Shown one piece after another: positions 34,064 to 43,155 of a DNA stretch of 64,000 nt. Positions within the stretch are counted from its first letter, which is position 1; each line of letters begins with the position of its first letter. The stretch is taken from positions 72,423 through 136,422 of the forward strand of contig JBHJGO010000009.1 in NCBI GenBank assembly GCA_050331715.1. The letters run 5' to 3'. The stretch is from JBHJGO01 sp050331715 (GTDB taxonomy: Bacteria; Cyanobacteriota; Cyanobacteriia; Cyanobacteriales; Microcoleaceae). The notes beneath the pieces are model-generated. The model was not told the DNA's origin, made no database searches, and was given only the letters and a program-made list of their open reading frames with translations. A program made the translations under genes and the position numbers.

Positions 34064-35143
34064 ATGACAAAGTTTTCTCCTTCCTCTAATTCTTCACTCA
34101 GTACTTCAGAGCCGTCTCAAAATCTTGTCCAGAATGCTTCACAGAACCCTTCGCAAAGCTTTCCAAAACATAAAATTAAAGGGTTTTTTTCCTGGTGTTA
34201 CACGTTATGGAAATTTTCCCGCCCTCACACCATTATCGGTACTTCTCTCAGTGTTTTAGGGATATTTATCATTGCATTTGGAAATCAGTTTTCAGCGATA
34301 ACTTCGCAAACAGCTTTCTTAGGTATTTGGGACAACTTTTTGGCAAACTCACTAACCCTAGGCTTGGCCTGGCTTGCTTGCATTTGTGGAAATATCTATA
34401 TTGTGGGATTGAATCAGTTAGAAGATATTGAGATTGACCGAATCAATAAACCAAATTTACCCCTGGCTTCTGGAGCCTATTCCAAGCAGCAAGCTCAAAT
34501 TGTTGTCGGCGTCACAGGAATTCTGGCACTCCTGATAGCCGCGTTTCAAGGGGGTGTTCTATTGCTAACGGTTGGCGTAAGTCTATTCATTGGAACTGCC
34601 TATTCTTTGCCCCCCATCCGGTTAAAACGGTTTCCATTCTGGGCTGCGCTGTGCATTTTTACAGTACGAGGTGTGATTGTTAATTTGGGATTATTTCTGC
34701 ATTTCCAGTCCAAGTTTTCTGATGGTTTATCAAGATTCACAGAAAACAAGTTTATGATTCCGTTGGAAGTTTGGATTTTAACGGGGTTTATCCTATGCTT
34801 CACGGTTGCAATTGCCATCTTTAAAGACATTCCTGACATTGAGGGCGATCGTCAATACAATATTTCAACTTTGACGATTCGTTTGGGCACTGAAACCGTC
34901 TTTAATATTGCTCGATGGATTCTAGTCACCTGTTATCTGGGAACCATTTTCGTGACATTGCTATTTCGTCCTGATATTCAGACTCTCTTACTAGTAGCAA
35001 CCCATCTCACAGCTCTGATCTGGATGTTTTGGAAAAGTACGCGGGTCAATCTGGAAAGCAAGGTAGAAATTGCTCGATTTTATCAATTTATCTGGAGACT
35101 ATTTTTCTTGGAATACATTATTTTTCCAATTGTTTGTTTGTAA
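34064..35143 (+). CDS. hpt: homogentisate phytyltransferase (tocopherol biosynthesis)
   Basis: Prenylates homogentisate with phytyl-diphosphate, the committed step to tocopherols and related chromanols, in the membrane. UbiA family with eight or nine spans. The two Asp-rich motifs are present as NQLEDIEIDRINKPNLPLAS and KDIPDIEGDRQYN; LWKFSRPHTIIGTSLSV is typical of the phytyltransferase (Slr1736-like) group. A 45-residue Ser/Gln/Asn-rich N-terminus is unusual. The ATG at 34064 is preferred; an earlier in-frame ATG at 33929 lies inside trmB. Starts 25 bases after trmB, and ends overlapping the convergent glycosyltransferase by 26 bases. Confidence 0.9.
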   Translation: MTKFSPSSNSSLSTSEPSQNLVQNASQNPSQSFPKHKIKGFFSWCYTLWKFSRPHTIIGTSLSVLGIFIIAFGNQFSAITSQTAFLGIWDNFLANSLTLGLAWLACICGNIYIVGLNQLEDIEIDRINKPNLPLASGAYSKQQAQIVVGVTGILALLIAAFQGGVLLLTVGVSLFIGTAYSLPPIRLKRFPFWAALCIFTVRGVIVNLGLFLHFQSKFSDGLSRFTENKFMIPLEVWILTGFILCFTVAIAIFKDIPDIEGDRQYNISTLTIRLGTETVFNIARWILVTCYLGTIFVTLLFRPDIQTLLLVATHLTALIWMFWKSTRVNLESKVEIARFYQFIWRLFFLEYIIFPIVCL

Positions 35144-36299
35144 GCTTGAATTGAGTCTGTAATAGCTGAGCCAACGTATTTTCGAATTGCTCTTGAGAAA
35201 AGCTATCAACGGCATGTTGACGGAGTTGCTGCGGTTGATAGAGGAGAGAATTGGGATAGGAACCCTGGAGAATTTGAACCAAATTGTGGGCAATTTCATC
35301 GATATCTGCGGGATTGACTAAACATCCATATTTTCCGTGATCTAGAGGATCAACCGCTCCATCCTGATTCCCTGCTAGCACAGGCTTTCCACAGGCCAGA
35401 GCCTCCAGATAGACAATTCCAAACCCCTCAATAGAACTGGGCAAGGCAAATACATCACACAGATTGTAATAGCTCGATAACGCTTCGTCTGGAATAAAAC
35501 CAGTAAGTGTCACGTGATCTTCAAGGTCAAGTTGGTGAACCAATTGCTCAATTTCGGGGAGGGCATCTCCCTTACCGACTAACAAATAGTGAGCATTCGG
35601 TATCTGCTGCAAAATCTGAGGCAGTGCCTGGATGACTTGATAATAGCCCTTGTAGGGTGCAGCCGTTCTTCCCAGGCGAGAAACCGTGAGAATCACGGGT
35701 TGCTGGGAAGTGAGTCCATACTTTTTCAGGAGATGGGCTGGCTTTGAGGTAATTTGAAATCGGTCAGCATCGAAGGTGTTGGATAGAACTGAAACTTGGG
35801 ATGGACGTAGATTTTGCTCTGCCAGAAGACGCTGCCGGGTGTAGTGACTGACAGCGATTACTTGCTGTGCCTCCCGAAGGGCGGCTTGTCTGAGGGGGTG
35901 TTTCAGGTTCCAGACTTCATCCCCATGGGCGATGATCCAGTAGGGAATTTTGCTAATTTTCCACAAGTAATAGCAGGGAATGCTGTAGTTGATATGGGTC
36001 GTGATGAGTAATAGGGGTCGCTGCCGCAGTCCCTGAACTAAGATATGCAAGCCCAATAGAAGACTCTGGAGAGAACGAGGAAATCGACCAAAATAGTGGA
36101 ACCGAATCAAGCCCTCAAAAGATTCGGGGAGATTAAAACAGTGATCATATTTGAGAAAAATATCATAGATTGCATCTGGATAGAGATCGCGCAGTACTTC
36201 TAATAAAAAAGCTGAATAAACTTGAATCCCACCTTTAAAATTGAAAATATTGGGAAAAATCAGATAGAAATGAAGCTGCTGTTTTCTAGATTTAAACAT
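35118..36299 (-). CDS. glycosyltransferase family 4 (GT-B)
   Basis: Retaining sugar transferase, probably for an exported or surface polysaccharide. N-terminal Rossmann half starting HFYLIFPNIFNFKGGIQVYS; acceptor-side IIAHGDEVWN; C-terminal nucleotide-sugar half with LTVSRLGRTAAPYKGY, ALPSSIEGFGIVYLEALACG (EX7E motif) and KPVLAGNQDGAVDPL. The ATG at 36299 fits the usual beginning of the family; an in-frame GTG at 36353 would add 18 residues. Overlaps hpt convergently. Divergent from the sulfotransferase-like gene at 36576; a sulfated glycan is conceivable. Confidence 0.88.
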   Translation of the reverse strand: MFKSRKQQLHFYLIFPNIFNFKGGIQVYSAFLLEVLRDLYPDAIYDIFLKYDHCFNLPESFEGLIRFHYFGRFPRSLQSLLLGLHILVQGLRQRPLLLITTHINYSIPCYYLWKISKIPYWIIAHGDEVWNLKHPLRQAALREAQQVIAVSHYTRQRLLAEQNLRPSQVSVLSNTFDADRFQITSKPAHLLKKYGLTSQQPVILTVSRLGRTAAPYKGYYQVIQALPQILQQIPNAHYLLVGKGDALPEIEQLVHQLDLEDHVTLTGFIPDEALSSYYNLCDVFALPSSIEGFGIVYLEALACGKPVLAGNQDGAVDPLDHGKYGCLVNPADIDEIAHNLVQILQGSYPNSLLYQPQQLRQHAVDSFSQEQFENTLAQLLQTQFKLTNKQLEK

Positions 36300-36575
36300 T
36301 GATGGATTTACGCCCTGAATCAGAAACGAGCCATAATTATTTTGGTTTTCCACATTCCCTAAAAGTCATTCCCCAAAAGTCATTGGACAAACCATTACTT
36401 TATAGCTAGAATAAGCCTTAGACAACCAAGGGTAATTCTGTTAAACTGCTTACAAGAGGTGCTGCATTTGTTGAGTCATCTGCCCAACTGTTGTTTAATT
36501 TTTGTCCAACTTCCATTCATCAACTCATTTATGAGACTTGAAAGGTCTCTATGAACTTATCAAGTACCAATACCT

Positions 36576-37379
36576 ATGGAGAAGCATATCATCCTTTCTC
36601 TCGGACGCAGCGGCAGCAACTATCTCGTTACCCTTCTGAACGCTCATCCACAAGTTACAAACTATGGTGAGGTTTTAGGAGAGTGGATGCTGCCTTATCA
36701 GCTTCATCATCGGTTTGGCCTCGGCGGCAAATCGATCTCTAGCTACCTTGAGTATATTTACGATAGTCAATTGTTTTTTTATCTAGGTCAGGTTTACTCT
36801 GCTTTTTCTCATACAAGGAAGCGAGAAAAAATCAACTTCAAGCTTCGATCTCAAGTTAAAACTGTTGGTGTTAAAGATTTTTCGATTAACTTTAGACGAA
36901 GAGATGCTTGGTCTTTTTTGAAAGATCATGAAGATATTTTAGTCATTAATCTCTATCGAGAAAATCTTCTCAAGCGATATATTTCATTGGAGAAAATGTC
37001 GCAGAGCGGTGTTGTGGCAATTCGAGACAATGAGGTGAAAGAGGCGCAGTCTCAGTCCAAGAGAATCCACCTGTCTCCTGGTAAGACTTTGGCAAAGTTA
37101 GAGTTCTTTGAGACCGCTCTAGCTGAGCATATGGGTTTAGTGGGAGATCTGGCTCCGGATCGGGTTTTGAATGTCCGGTACGAAGATTTGTTTGAAAATC
37201 CGGATGCCCAGTCCTTTTACCGAGATCAAATCTTTAGTTTTCTGCATGTTGATCCAATGCCAATCAAGAGTGGTCACCGAAAAATCACTTCAGATGAGCT
37301 GTCAAATGTTATTGAGAACTACGAGGAAGTGCATAGCGCTTTGAGTCAGACCCGATTTGCTCAGTATTTAAACAGTTAA
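36576..37379 (+). CDS. sulfotransferase family protein
   Basis: PAPS-dependent sulfotransferase fold of 267 residues. It has the 5'-phosphosulfate loop LSLGRSGSNYLVTLLNAHP at the start, the 3'-phosphate region around VINLYRENLLKRYISLEKM, and VRYEDLFENP near the end. Many bacterial members sulfate polysaccharides or lipids; the acceptor is unknown. The neighbouring glycosyltransferase supports a carbohydrate acceptor. Monocistronic, ends 10 bases before the convergent channel gene. Confidence 0.82.
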   Translation: MEKHIILSLGRSGSNYLVTLLNAHPQVTNYGEVLGEWMLPYQLHHRFGLGGKSISSYLEYIYDSQLFFYLGQVYSAFSHTRKREKINFKLRSQVKTVGVKDFSINFRRRDAWSFLKDHEDILVINLYRENLLKRYISLEKMSQSGVVAIRDNEVKEAQSQSKRIHLSPGKTLAKLEFFETALAEHMGLVGDLAPDRVLNVRYEDLFENPDAQSFYRDQIFSFLHVDPMPIKSGHRKITSDELSNVIENYEEVHSALSQTRFAQYLNS

Positions 37380-37389
37380 CTTTAGAGAG

Positions 37390-39459
37390 TCAATGCCCGT
37401 CAGTTTCTTCCTCTCCTAGAACTTGAGCAATCACCTGGGAACGTCTAAGCTCTTTAACCAAGCGAAAAGCTTGATGTTTATAGAGTAGAAATGGGAGGTC
37501 TGCCGGTAGGTCATTCATTAGATTACGGGCAATATTCAGGGAACATCCAGATACTCGTACGATCAAATTTGCGCCCTCAAAAGCAGCATCTGAAGTTAGA
37601 GCCTGTTCGACATTAACCCTCCAGGTTGGCTGGGTAATTTTCAAACCCTGCTCTACAGCGCGCAACCCATTGATCGTGGCTAGTACCACCAGGCGATCGC
37701 CCGCCTCTAGCAATGTTTCATCAGACGGTAAAATCTTCGGTTTTCCTCTGGGGGATTGGTGGAGAATCGGCACAACGCTGTAGCCATAGGCAACTTCTCC
37801 CAAAACCCGGTTGTGGAGTGTGTCCCCCGATTCAATCTGATATTCGGTCACCAAGATCGTTTGATGGCCGATGCGGAACAGGCTGAGAATATTCTCTCCG
37901 AAGGCTGCACCCGCAAAGGCTTCCGCTGCGACACTGTAGGCACAGAGAATGCTGGAATGGGGCAGGAGTTGACTCCAACGTTGGCCAGAATATCGATCCA
38001 GAGTACGGATCACCAGATTGCAACTCGGGTTTAGGGAACGGGCCATTAACCCTGTCTCCAGATTTAACATCTCATCGTCGGTTACGATGACCACACTTTT
38101 AGCCGTTCTGAGATTAACTTCCGCGAGCGCTTCCTCGAAGTTTTTCATCACCAATGGAATTGCGGGCAGGAGCGTGGTGTCAAATTGAGAATTTGCCGTT
38201 ACTCCTACAATCGACTGGTTAAAGTCCTGCAATAATGTCACGACCTTTTGACCCACCCGACCCAGACCCACCACAACGGTATGATTGTTCGCAGGTACAG
38301 GGGGACGACGAGCCACAAACTGAAATCGAGAACTGAGCAGGGCTTGGGTCAGCAGCGCGTAGCGGACTCCAACCAGCGCCGTTCCGGCCAGTGTATACAT
38401 CAAGGCCATCAATTTCAACCATCCCGGAGCCCCCCCGGACGCACTTAAATCACCGAACAAATCACCATATCCTCCCAGGAGTAGAATTGCTACGCCATAA
38501 AAGGCGTTTTGCAGATTGATATCGGGATAGGAGGAGTGAAACAGAATCGTTCCCACAACCAACAATGCGATGACAATTAGACCATAAACAACCACAGCCC
38601 TGCGCAGGGGTCGCTCCTCCCCCCTCTGCCAAAAGCTAATCAACTGCTGCTTGATAAACTCCCAGCGTAAATATTTGTTCCATTGCTGCCATCTGTGAGA
38701 GCGTTGCTGCCGGAGGGAACCTGTCTCATCGGACAAAGAACGCTCAACGGTTTCGATATAAATGATTTGATCCCCCGCTTGGGGACGGGTACGAGGCTCC
38801 CAATCATATAAAACTAGAGAGCTTTGATCGGCTTGACGAAGATGGCAAAGAATCCGGCGGGTGCGGTGGTTTAGATCCTGTAGGGGTCGTTGGGCAAGGC
38901 GATCATCGATTTCCAAAGTGCGTCGTGTTACTCGCATCTGTTGGTGGTCAAGGTTGAAGAAGCCCAGGGTATTCTCTCCCAGTGCGGCTAGAGCAAAGGC
39001 CGAAGAGGGCAGTTGAGTTGGCTCAAAGGCAACAAAATTTCCTAATTGTTGACTCAGGAGTTGGTTTAGATTTTCCTTGGCAGAGCGAACCACCAATCGA
39101 GTTTGGGGATTGAGTCGGCGAATCACCAGAGCGGTTTCTGCATTTACCCGTTCTTCTGAGGTAACTAACAAAGCAGCGCGACAGAATTGAATCTCGGCCT
39201 GTTCCAGCACTGCAACCTGACGACAATCTCCCACGATCCGCTTGTCCAGTAGTTCCAGGAAGTTTGTGACTTCCCAATGTTGATCAGGGATCAGGTCAAT
39301 TCCCGTGACTCTCACATTGAATTCTTTGAGGGCTTCAACACAGTACTGGCCTAAACTTCCCAACCCACAAACGAGAAAACTCTCTGAAGGCATAGCATTC
39401 TGAAGATCATCAAAGCTGATAGCAGTTTGGTTGAGACCCAGCGGGAGATTAGAGGACAT
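37390..39459 (-). CDS. K+ channel with two RCK/TrkA-N domains flanking a single pore
   Basis: 689 residues. RCK (TrkA-N) domain 1 covers about 26-235 (SFLVCGLGSLGQYC NAD-binding start, TrkA-C-like part to 235). Then a membrane unit: TM1 about 287-307, pore loop with filter Gly329-Gly330-Tyr331-Gly332-Asp333 (LLLGGYGDLFG), TM2 about 347-370. Then RCK domain 2 (about 393-685, HTVVVGLGRVGQKVV) with its TrkA-C part. Filter reads GGYGD where T-V-GYGD is usual. Ligand-gated K+ conductance at the plasma membrane is expected. The order RCK-pore-RCK is unusual compared with channels whose RCK domains both follow the pore. A Pho-box-like repeat lies 107 bases upstream. Confidence 0.85.
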   Translation of the reverse strand: MSSNLPLGLNQTAISFDDLQNAMPSESFLVCGLGSLGQYCVEALKEFNVRVTGIDLIPDQHWEVTNFLELLDKRIVGDCRQVAVLEQAEIQFCRAALLVTSEERVNAETALVIRRLNPQTRLVVRSAKENLNQLLSQQLGNFVAFEPTQLPSSAFALAALGENTLGFFNLDHQQMRVTRRTLEIDDRLAQRPLQDLNHRTRRILCHLRQADQSSLVLYDWEPRTRPQAGDQIIYIETVERSLSDETGSLRQQRSHRWQQWNKYLRWEFIKQQLISFWQRGEERPLRRAVVVYGLIVIALLVVGTILFHSSYPDINLQNAFYGVAILLLGGYGDLFGDLSASGGAPGWLKLMALMYTLAGTALVGVRYALLTQALLSSRFQFVARRPPVPANNHTVVVGLGRVGQKVVTLLQDFNQSIVGVTANSQFDTTLLPAIPLVMKNFEEALAEVNLRTAKSVVIVTDDEMLNLETGLMARSLNPSCNLVIRTLDRYSGQRWSQLLPHSSILCAYSVAAEAFAGAAFGENILSLFRIGHQTILVTEYQIESGDTLHNRVLGEVAYGYSVVPILHQSPRGKPKILPSDETLLEAGDRLVVLATINGLRAVEQGLKITQPTWRVNVEQALTSDAAFEGANLIVRVSGCSLNIARNLMNDLPADLPFLLYKHQAFRLVKELRRSQVIAQVLGEEETDGH

Positions 39460-39565
39460 GATGCGATAAGTGAAGCCAAACCAGTTTTAGTTCTATTGTA
39501 AGGCGTCAACTTCGGCGGATGAGTCCTGGTTATTGAAAATGCTTGACAAGGCCAACTTGACACTA

Positions 39566-39595
39566 AGGTTAAGGTATGGTTAAGTTAAGGTTTAA
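39566..39595 (-). promoter_or_regulatory. Pho-box-like triple repeat (candidate SphR/PhoB site)
   Basis: On the plus strand AGGTTAAG, TGGTTAAG and AGGTTTAA follow each other with exactly three bases between, so an 11-base period. Reverse-complemented, two match the cyanobacterial Pho-box unit PyTTAAPyPy(A/T) perfectly and the third at 7 of 8. The consensus direction faces the RCK channel gene (start 39459). The CHAD gene lies in the other direction, 519 bases away across MITE copy D. Confidence 0.6.
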
Positions 39596-39625
39596 CACTT
39601 AGTGAATCCTGACGATAACCCATCG

Positions 39626-39740
39626 CATAGAGCAGTCACAGATGATTTGTGAAAAGGGGGTGAGGGGGCGTTGATCCCTTCTTGGAAAGTCCTCAAACCC
39701 CTCCATAGTACTTTTCATGATTGATTCAGGATTGCTATAG
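39626..39740 (+). mobile_element. MITE-like element, copy D
   Basis: Starts CATAGAGCAGTCACAGATGA, contains GGGGGTGAGGGGGC and a tract with CTCAAACCCCTCCATAGTAC, ends ATTGATTCAGGATTGCTATAG. Same orientation as copies A and B. The rest of the 39460-40113 intergenic region shows only the Pho-box-like repeat and AT-rich sequence; a 72-codon minus frame at 39957-40175 looks accidental. Confidence 0.82.
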
Positions 39741-40113
39741 ACAGAATACTGAGCGTCTGAAGAACCATTGGAAAAGACATAAAAAAGGGACTAAAACCCG
39801 TTCAGCAAATTTCAGAAACTATTTCAGAAACTGTTTATATTGTCGATACAAAGTCGTTGGGTATTTCTCAAAGCAACTGAGGCACTAGGTGATGTCCGGG
39901 TGCATTCATCTGAGTATTTACTAGCTCTATTCTATTGTTGAGGATAGAGATTTATGTTATAGATTCTGCTCTCCAAAGTCGGAATCTTGGGGGTGATGTC
40001 GTCTCAAAAATTCAGTTGTTACAATAATCAGAAAATAGGTAGAAATATTATCTAATTTTCTACCCTGAGCTGACAGCCAGTTGAGTGGATGAGTTAATAT
40101 TGGGGAATCAAAA

Positions 40114-41109
40114 ATGACACAACAGATGATACAAAAGGCTGAAACATTAGGAGACTGGGCAGTTATTGGAATCAAGAGTCATCTTGAGAAGATCCTGAAA
40201 CACGAACCAGAAGTTTTAAAGGATAAAGATCCAGAAGAGCTACATCAAATGCGAGTGGGAATGCGGCGTTTGCGCTCAGCAATCACAGGGTTTTCTCCTG
40301 TATTGAATTTGCCAAAATCTATAGCAGATAAGCGGATTGGCAAAGTTGGGCGTCGCCTTGGAAAATTGCGTGATCTAGATGTTCTACTCGCTGTCCTGCG
40401 CGAAAAATATTACCCGCTGCTGCCACTACAAGAGCAGGAACAACTGGACAAAATCCTCCTCCGTCTTAGCCGTCGGCGACAGAAAGCGTTTAAGCTCGTT
40501 CAGAATACTTTAGAGGAAGGCAATACCTACACAGAACTAAAGCTAGACCTGCGACACTGGTTAAATGCACCCCAGTACACTCGGATCGAGCAGTTACCCA
40601 TTGGAGAAGTACTACCAGATTTACTCCTGCCTCAAATCAGTGAATTGTTCCTCCATCCGGGTTGGCAGGTTGGAATTCCTGAATGTCATAGCGAAGTAAA
40701 TGGCTCGGAAGAAACCCTCACCTCCACTCCTGAACCAACACCAGAAATTGTGGAAGATTTGCTGCAAACGGAAGGAGATTTGTTGCACGATCTACGCAAA
40801 GAAGTGAAGCGGATGCGATACCAGATGAGCCTATTCACAACCTTCTACGGTGAAGAATACAATGTATACCTGCAAGACGTGAAGGCGATTCAAGAATGCT
40901 TAGGAGATATTCAGGACAGCCAGGTGTTAGAAGCAGTGATGCAGGACATCTTGAAGACAGATCTACGTTCAGCACTACCGAATTTGGCTCGACTTCTCGC
41001 TCGCAGTCGCTACGATGTCTGGCAAAAATGGACGACATTGCAGCAACGATATTTAGACCCCGAAGTGCGTCAGGCCTTTCGACTTGCTGTGTTGCAACCG
41101 ACAGTTTAG
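40114..41109 (+). CDS. CHAD domain protein
   Basis: Helical CHAD domain of 331 residues with conserved histidines and basic residues (LHQMRVGMRRLRSAITGFSP; GRRLGKLRDLDVLLAVLRE; LLHDLRKEVKRMRYQ). CHAD domains bind inorganic polyphosphate and are often found on polyP granules or with triphosphate-tunnel enzymes. A Thr/Glu/Pro-rich insertion near residues 195-215 splits the two halves. The Pho-box-like repeat upstream of the neighbouring channel gene makes a phosphate link attractive but distant. A pentapeptide protein follows 50 bases later. Confidence 0.88.
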   Translation: MTQQMIQKAETLGDWAVIGIKSHLEKILKHEPEVLKDKDPEELHQMRVGMRRLRSAITGFSPVLNLPKSIADKRIGKVGRRLGKLRDLDVLLAVLREKYYPLLPLQEQEQLDKILLRLSRRRQKAFKLVQNTLEEGNTYTELKLDLRHWLNAPQYTRIEQLPIGEVLPDLLLPQISELFLHPGWQVGIPECHSEVNGSEETLTSTPEPTPEIVEDLLQTEGDLLHDLRKEVKRMRYQMSLFTTFYGEEYNVYLQDVKAIQECLGDIQDSQVLEAVMQDILKTDLRSALPNLARLLARSRYDVWQKWTTLQQRYLDPEVRQAFRLAVLQPTV

Positions 41110-41159
41110 TTTGATAGGAGAATTCTGCCAAAATATAACAAAAGTTGAGGAATACAGCA

Positions 41160-41729
41160 GTGATAATTCGGAACTGGGTCAAGAATTTCGTTCTTTGGGT
41201 GCACATTATCGTGAATCAGATCCTTCGGGACAACATCGGAACGTTTTGCGGGTCGGCAATTCTTCTGATTATTGTTTTCTGGGGATTGGGTTCTGGCACT
41301 GTCCTGGCAGAGGATAATCCATCTGGACTGTTCTTCAGCCATAGCTTGCTCCAGGGAAGAAACTTTTCCGATCAATCCTTTCCCCAGGCTGAATTTGCCA
41401 ACTCCAATTTGTCCTCCGCCACCTTTGATCATTCCTATCTGAAGGGGGCGGTTTTTAGCAAGGCAATCATGAAATCGGTGAGTATGCAGGGGGCCGATGT
41501 CACCTATGGCATGTTAGACCAGGTGGACTTTACGGATGCTGACCTGAGTGACTCAATCTTTACCGAAGCTCTGTTTTTTGGTTCAACGTTCCAGAACACT
41601 AGGGTGGATGGAGCAGACTTTACCGATGCTCTATTGGATGGGTTGCAAATTCGCCAGCTTTGTCAGCAAGCTCAAGGCGTTAACTCCGAAACTGGAGTTT
41701 CGACCCGTGAATCTTTAGGCTGTGTATGA
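41160..41729 (+). CDS. exported pentapeptide repeat protein
   Basis: 189 residues. N-terminal signal sequence (hydrophobic SAILLIIVFWGLGSG, then VLAEDN cleavage), followed by 11-12 pentapeptide repeats A(D/N)Lxx (AEFANSNLSS, ADVTYGMLDQ, VDFTDADLSD, ADFTDALLDG). These fold into a right-handed quadrilateral beta-helix. A C-terminal piece has Cys residues. Thylakoid-lumen or periplasmic location is likely, common for cyanobacterial pentapeptide proteins; function unknown. A GTG start at 41160 follows GAGGA at ideal spacing and is preferred to the TTG at 41145. Overlaps nadC convergently by 15 bases. Confidence 0.8.
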   Translation: MIIRNWVKNFVLWVHIIVNQILRDNIGTFCGSAILLIIVFWGLGSGTVLAEDNPSGLFFSHSLLQGRNFSDQSFPQAEFANSNLSSATFDHSYLKGAVFSKAIMKSVSMQGADVTYGMLDQVDFTDADLSDSIFTEALFFGSTFQNTRVDGADFTDALLDGLQIRQLCQQAQGVNSETGVSTRESLGCV

Positions 41730-42614
41730 GATTTGTAGGGGTTTCACAGGTAATTCTCCAGTGCCCAGCCGCATACTGAGATCTAGCCAACTAGAACGGG
41801 TAATCGGGGCACTGGTTGAAATATAGTCAACGCCAGTTTCAGCGACAGCCCGGATCGTTTCTAGGGTGACATTCCCAGACGCCTCGATTTCGACGTAGGA
41901 ACTGTGCTGGCGGATGGTTTTCACCGCTTTTTGCATGAGTTCACAGGACATATTGTCCAGCATGATAATGTCCACTTCCTGTTCTAGGGCCGTTTGAACC
42001 TGATCCAGGGTTTCCGTTTCCACTTCGATTTTCATTGGATAGGGCATCCCGGCTCGAATTTTTTCCACAGCCGCAGCAATTCCCCCCGCCGCTACGATAT
42101 GGTTGTCCTTAATCATCACTGTGTCATCTAATCCAGAGCGATGATTTCTCGCTCCTCCTACCTGACTAGCGTATTTTTCTAACAGCCGTAGTCCTGGGGT
42201 TGTTTTACGAGTATCGACTAATTGGGCTGGAAGATCGGCAATCGTTTCAGCATATTCCTGGGCCAGGGTGGCCACTCCACTCAATCGCATCATCAAATTT
42301 AGGGCAACTCGCTCCCCCATTAATAAAGAGTCCAACGGCCCTCGCAGTCGGGCAATAATATCTCCAGACTGGCAAGGGGTTCCGTCGGCAACCATTGGTT
42401 GAACCTGGGTTTCAGCATTCAGTAGATAAAAGATCCGGGCCGCCAATGGTAATCCGGCAATCACTCCCGACTGCTTGGCCACCCAGTGGGCCGTACCAAA
42501 TTGATCCGAATCCAGAATCAAACTGGTGGTGCGATCGCCCCGACCAATATCCTCGATCAACCACTGTTGCAGCAGCGGATCTAGCACAATCCAGGGGGGT
42601 AAAGTAGCTTTCAT
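41715..42614 (-). CDS. nadC: nicotinate-nucleotide pyrophosphorylase (carboxylating)
   Basis: Quinolinate phosphoribosyltransferase, making nicotinate mononucleotide for NAD. 299 residues from the ATG at 42614 (a GTG at 42626 is possible). Motifs: GRGDRTTSL, RVALNLMMRLSGVATL, VDTRKTTPGLRLLEKYA, HRSGLDDTVMIKDNH, EVETETLDQ, IMLDNMS and EASGNVTLETIRAVAETGVD, all family-typical. The cyclic nucleotide-binding protein gene ends 28 bases upstream. Confidence 0.95.
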   Translation of the reverse strand: MKATLPPWIVLDPLLQQWLIEDIGRGDRTTSLILDSDQFGTAHWVAKQSGVIAGLPLAARIFYLLNAETQVQPMVADGTPCQSGDIIARLRGPLDSLLMGERVALNLMMRLSGVATLAQEYAETIADLPAQLVDTRKTTPGLRLLEKYASQVGGARNHRSGLDDTVMIKDNHIVAAGGIAAAVEKIRAGMPYPMKIEVETETLDQVQTALEQEVDIIMLDNMSCELMQKAVKTIRQHSSYVEIEASGNVTLETIRAVAETGVDYISTSAPITRSSWLDLSMRLGTGELPVKPLQISYTA

Positions 42615-42642
42615 AAATTTATTCACAAACTGAGTGATTGCA

Positions 42643-43128
42643 TTAGCCCTGTGTTATCGGCACACCTGCCAAATCTGAAGGTGCATCCGTTGTAGGGAGA
42701 GGTTTTTCATTGATTTTCTGATTTAAATCTCGCACCCGGCGGGATAGCATTCGAATAATATTAATCGCAATTCCTGGCGTTTCTTCGATGGCATCGTAGA
42801 GCTGCATCTGGGTCAACATCAGACAATTGCAGGATTCCAAGGTTGTTACCGAAGCAGAACGGGGTTGAGCATCGAATAGGGACATTTCACCGAAGCAGGC
42901 TTTTTGGCCCATTTGGGCAATATCTTGATCGCCTACATGAACCTTGACTCGACCCGAAACCACAACGTAGAGCGATCGCCCCTCCTGCCCTTGGGTAAAG
43001 ATGGTGTGATTACTGGGGTAGGATAGCTCATCCATCACCGAGGTTAAACGCACCAAGAAATCATCTCTCAATTCCTGAAAAATTGAGACATCTCGAACAA
43101 ACAATAAACGTTCAACGCTAGACAGCAT
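42643..43128 (-). CDS. cyclic nucleotide-binding domain protein
   Basis: 161-residue protein that is essentially a single cNMP-binding domain: FQELRDDFLVRLTSVM, FTQGQEGRSLYVVVSGRVKV, phosphate-binding cassette ACFGEMSLFDAQPRSASVTT (Arg that binds the cyclic phosphate is present), C-terminal helix MLSRRVRDLNQKI. No DNA-binding domain. It starts 27 bases after the HEAT/translocase gene in the same operon and is likely its regulatory subunit; in other cyanobacteria I recall the two parts being fused, but that should be checked. Confidence 0.85.
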   Translation of the reverse strand: MLSSVERLLFVRDVSIFQELRDDFLVRLTSVMDELSYPSNHTIFTQGQEGRSLYVVVSGRVKVHVGDQDIAQMGQKACFGEMSLFDAQPRSASVTTLESCNCLMLTQMQLYDAIEETPGIAINIIRMLSRRVRDLNQKINEKPLPTTDAPSDLAGVPITQG

Positions 43129-43155
43129 AACGATAAATATCCCGAACTAAGATAC

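Noticed and set aside
39957..40175. 72-codon minus-strand frame overlapping the CHAD start
   Set aside because: Conflicts with the well-supported CHAD gene and has no family features.
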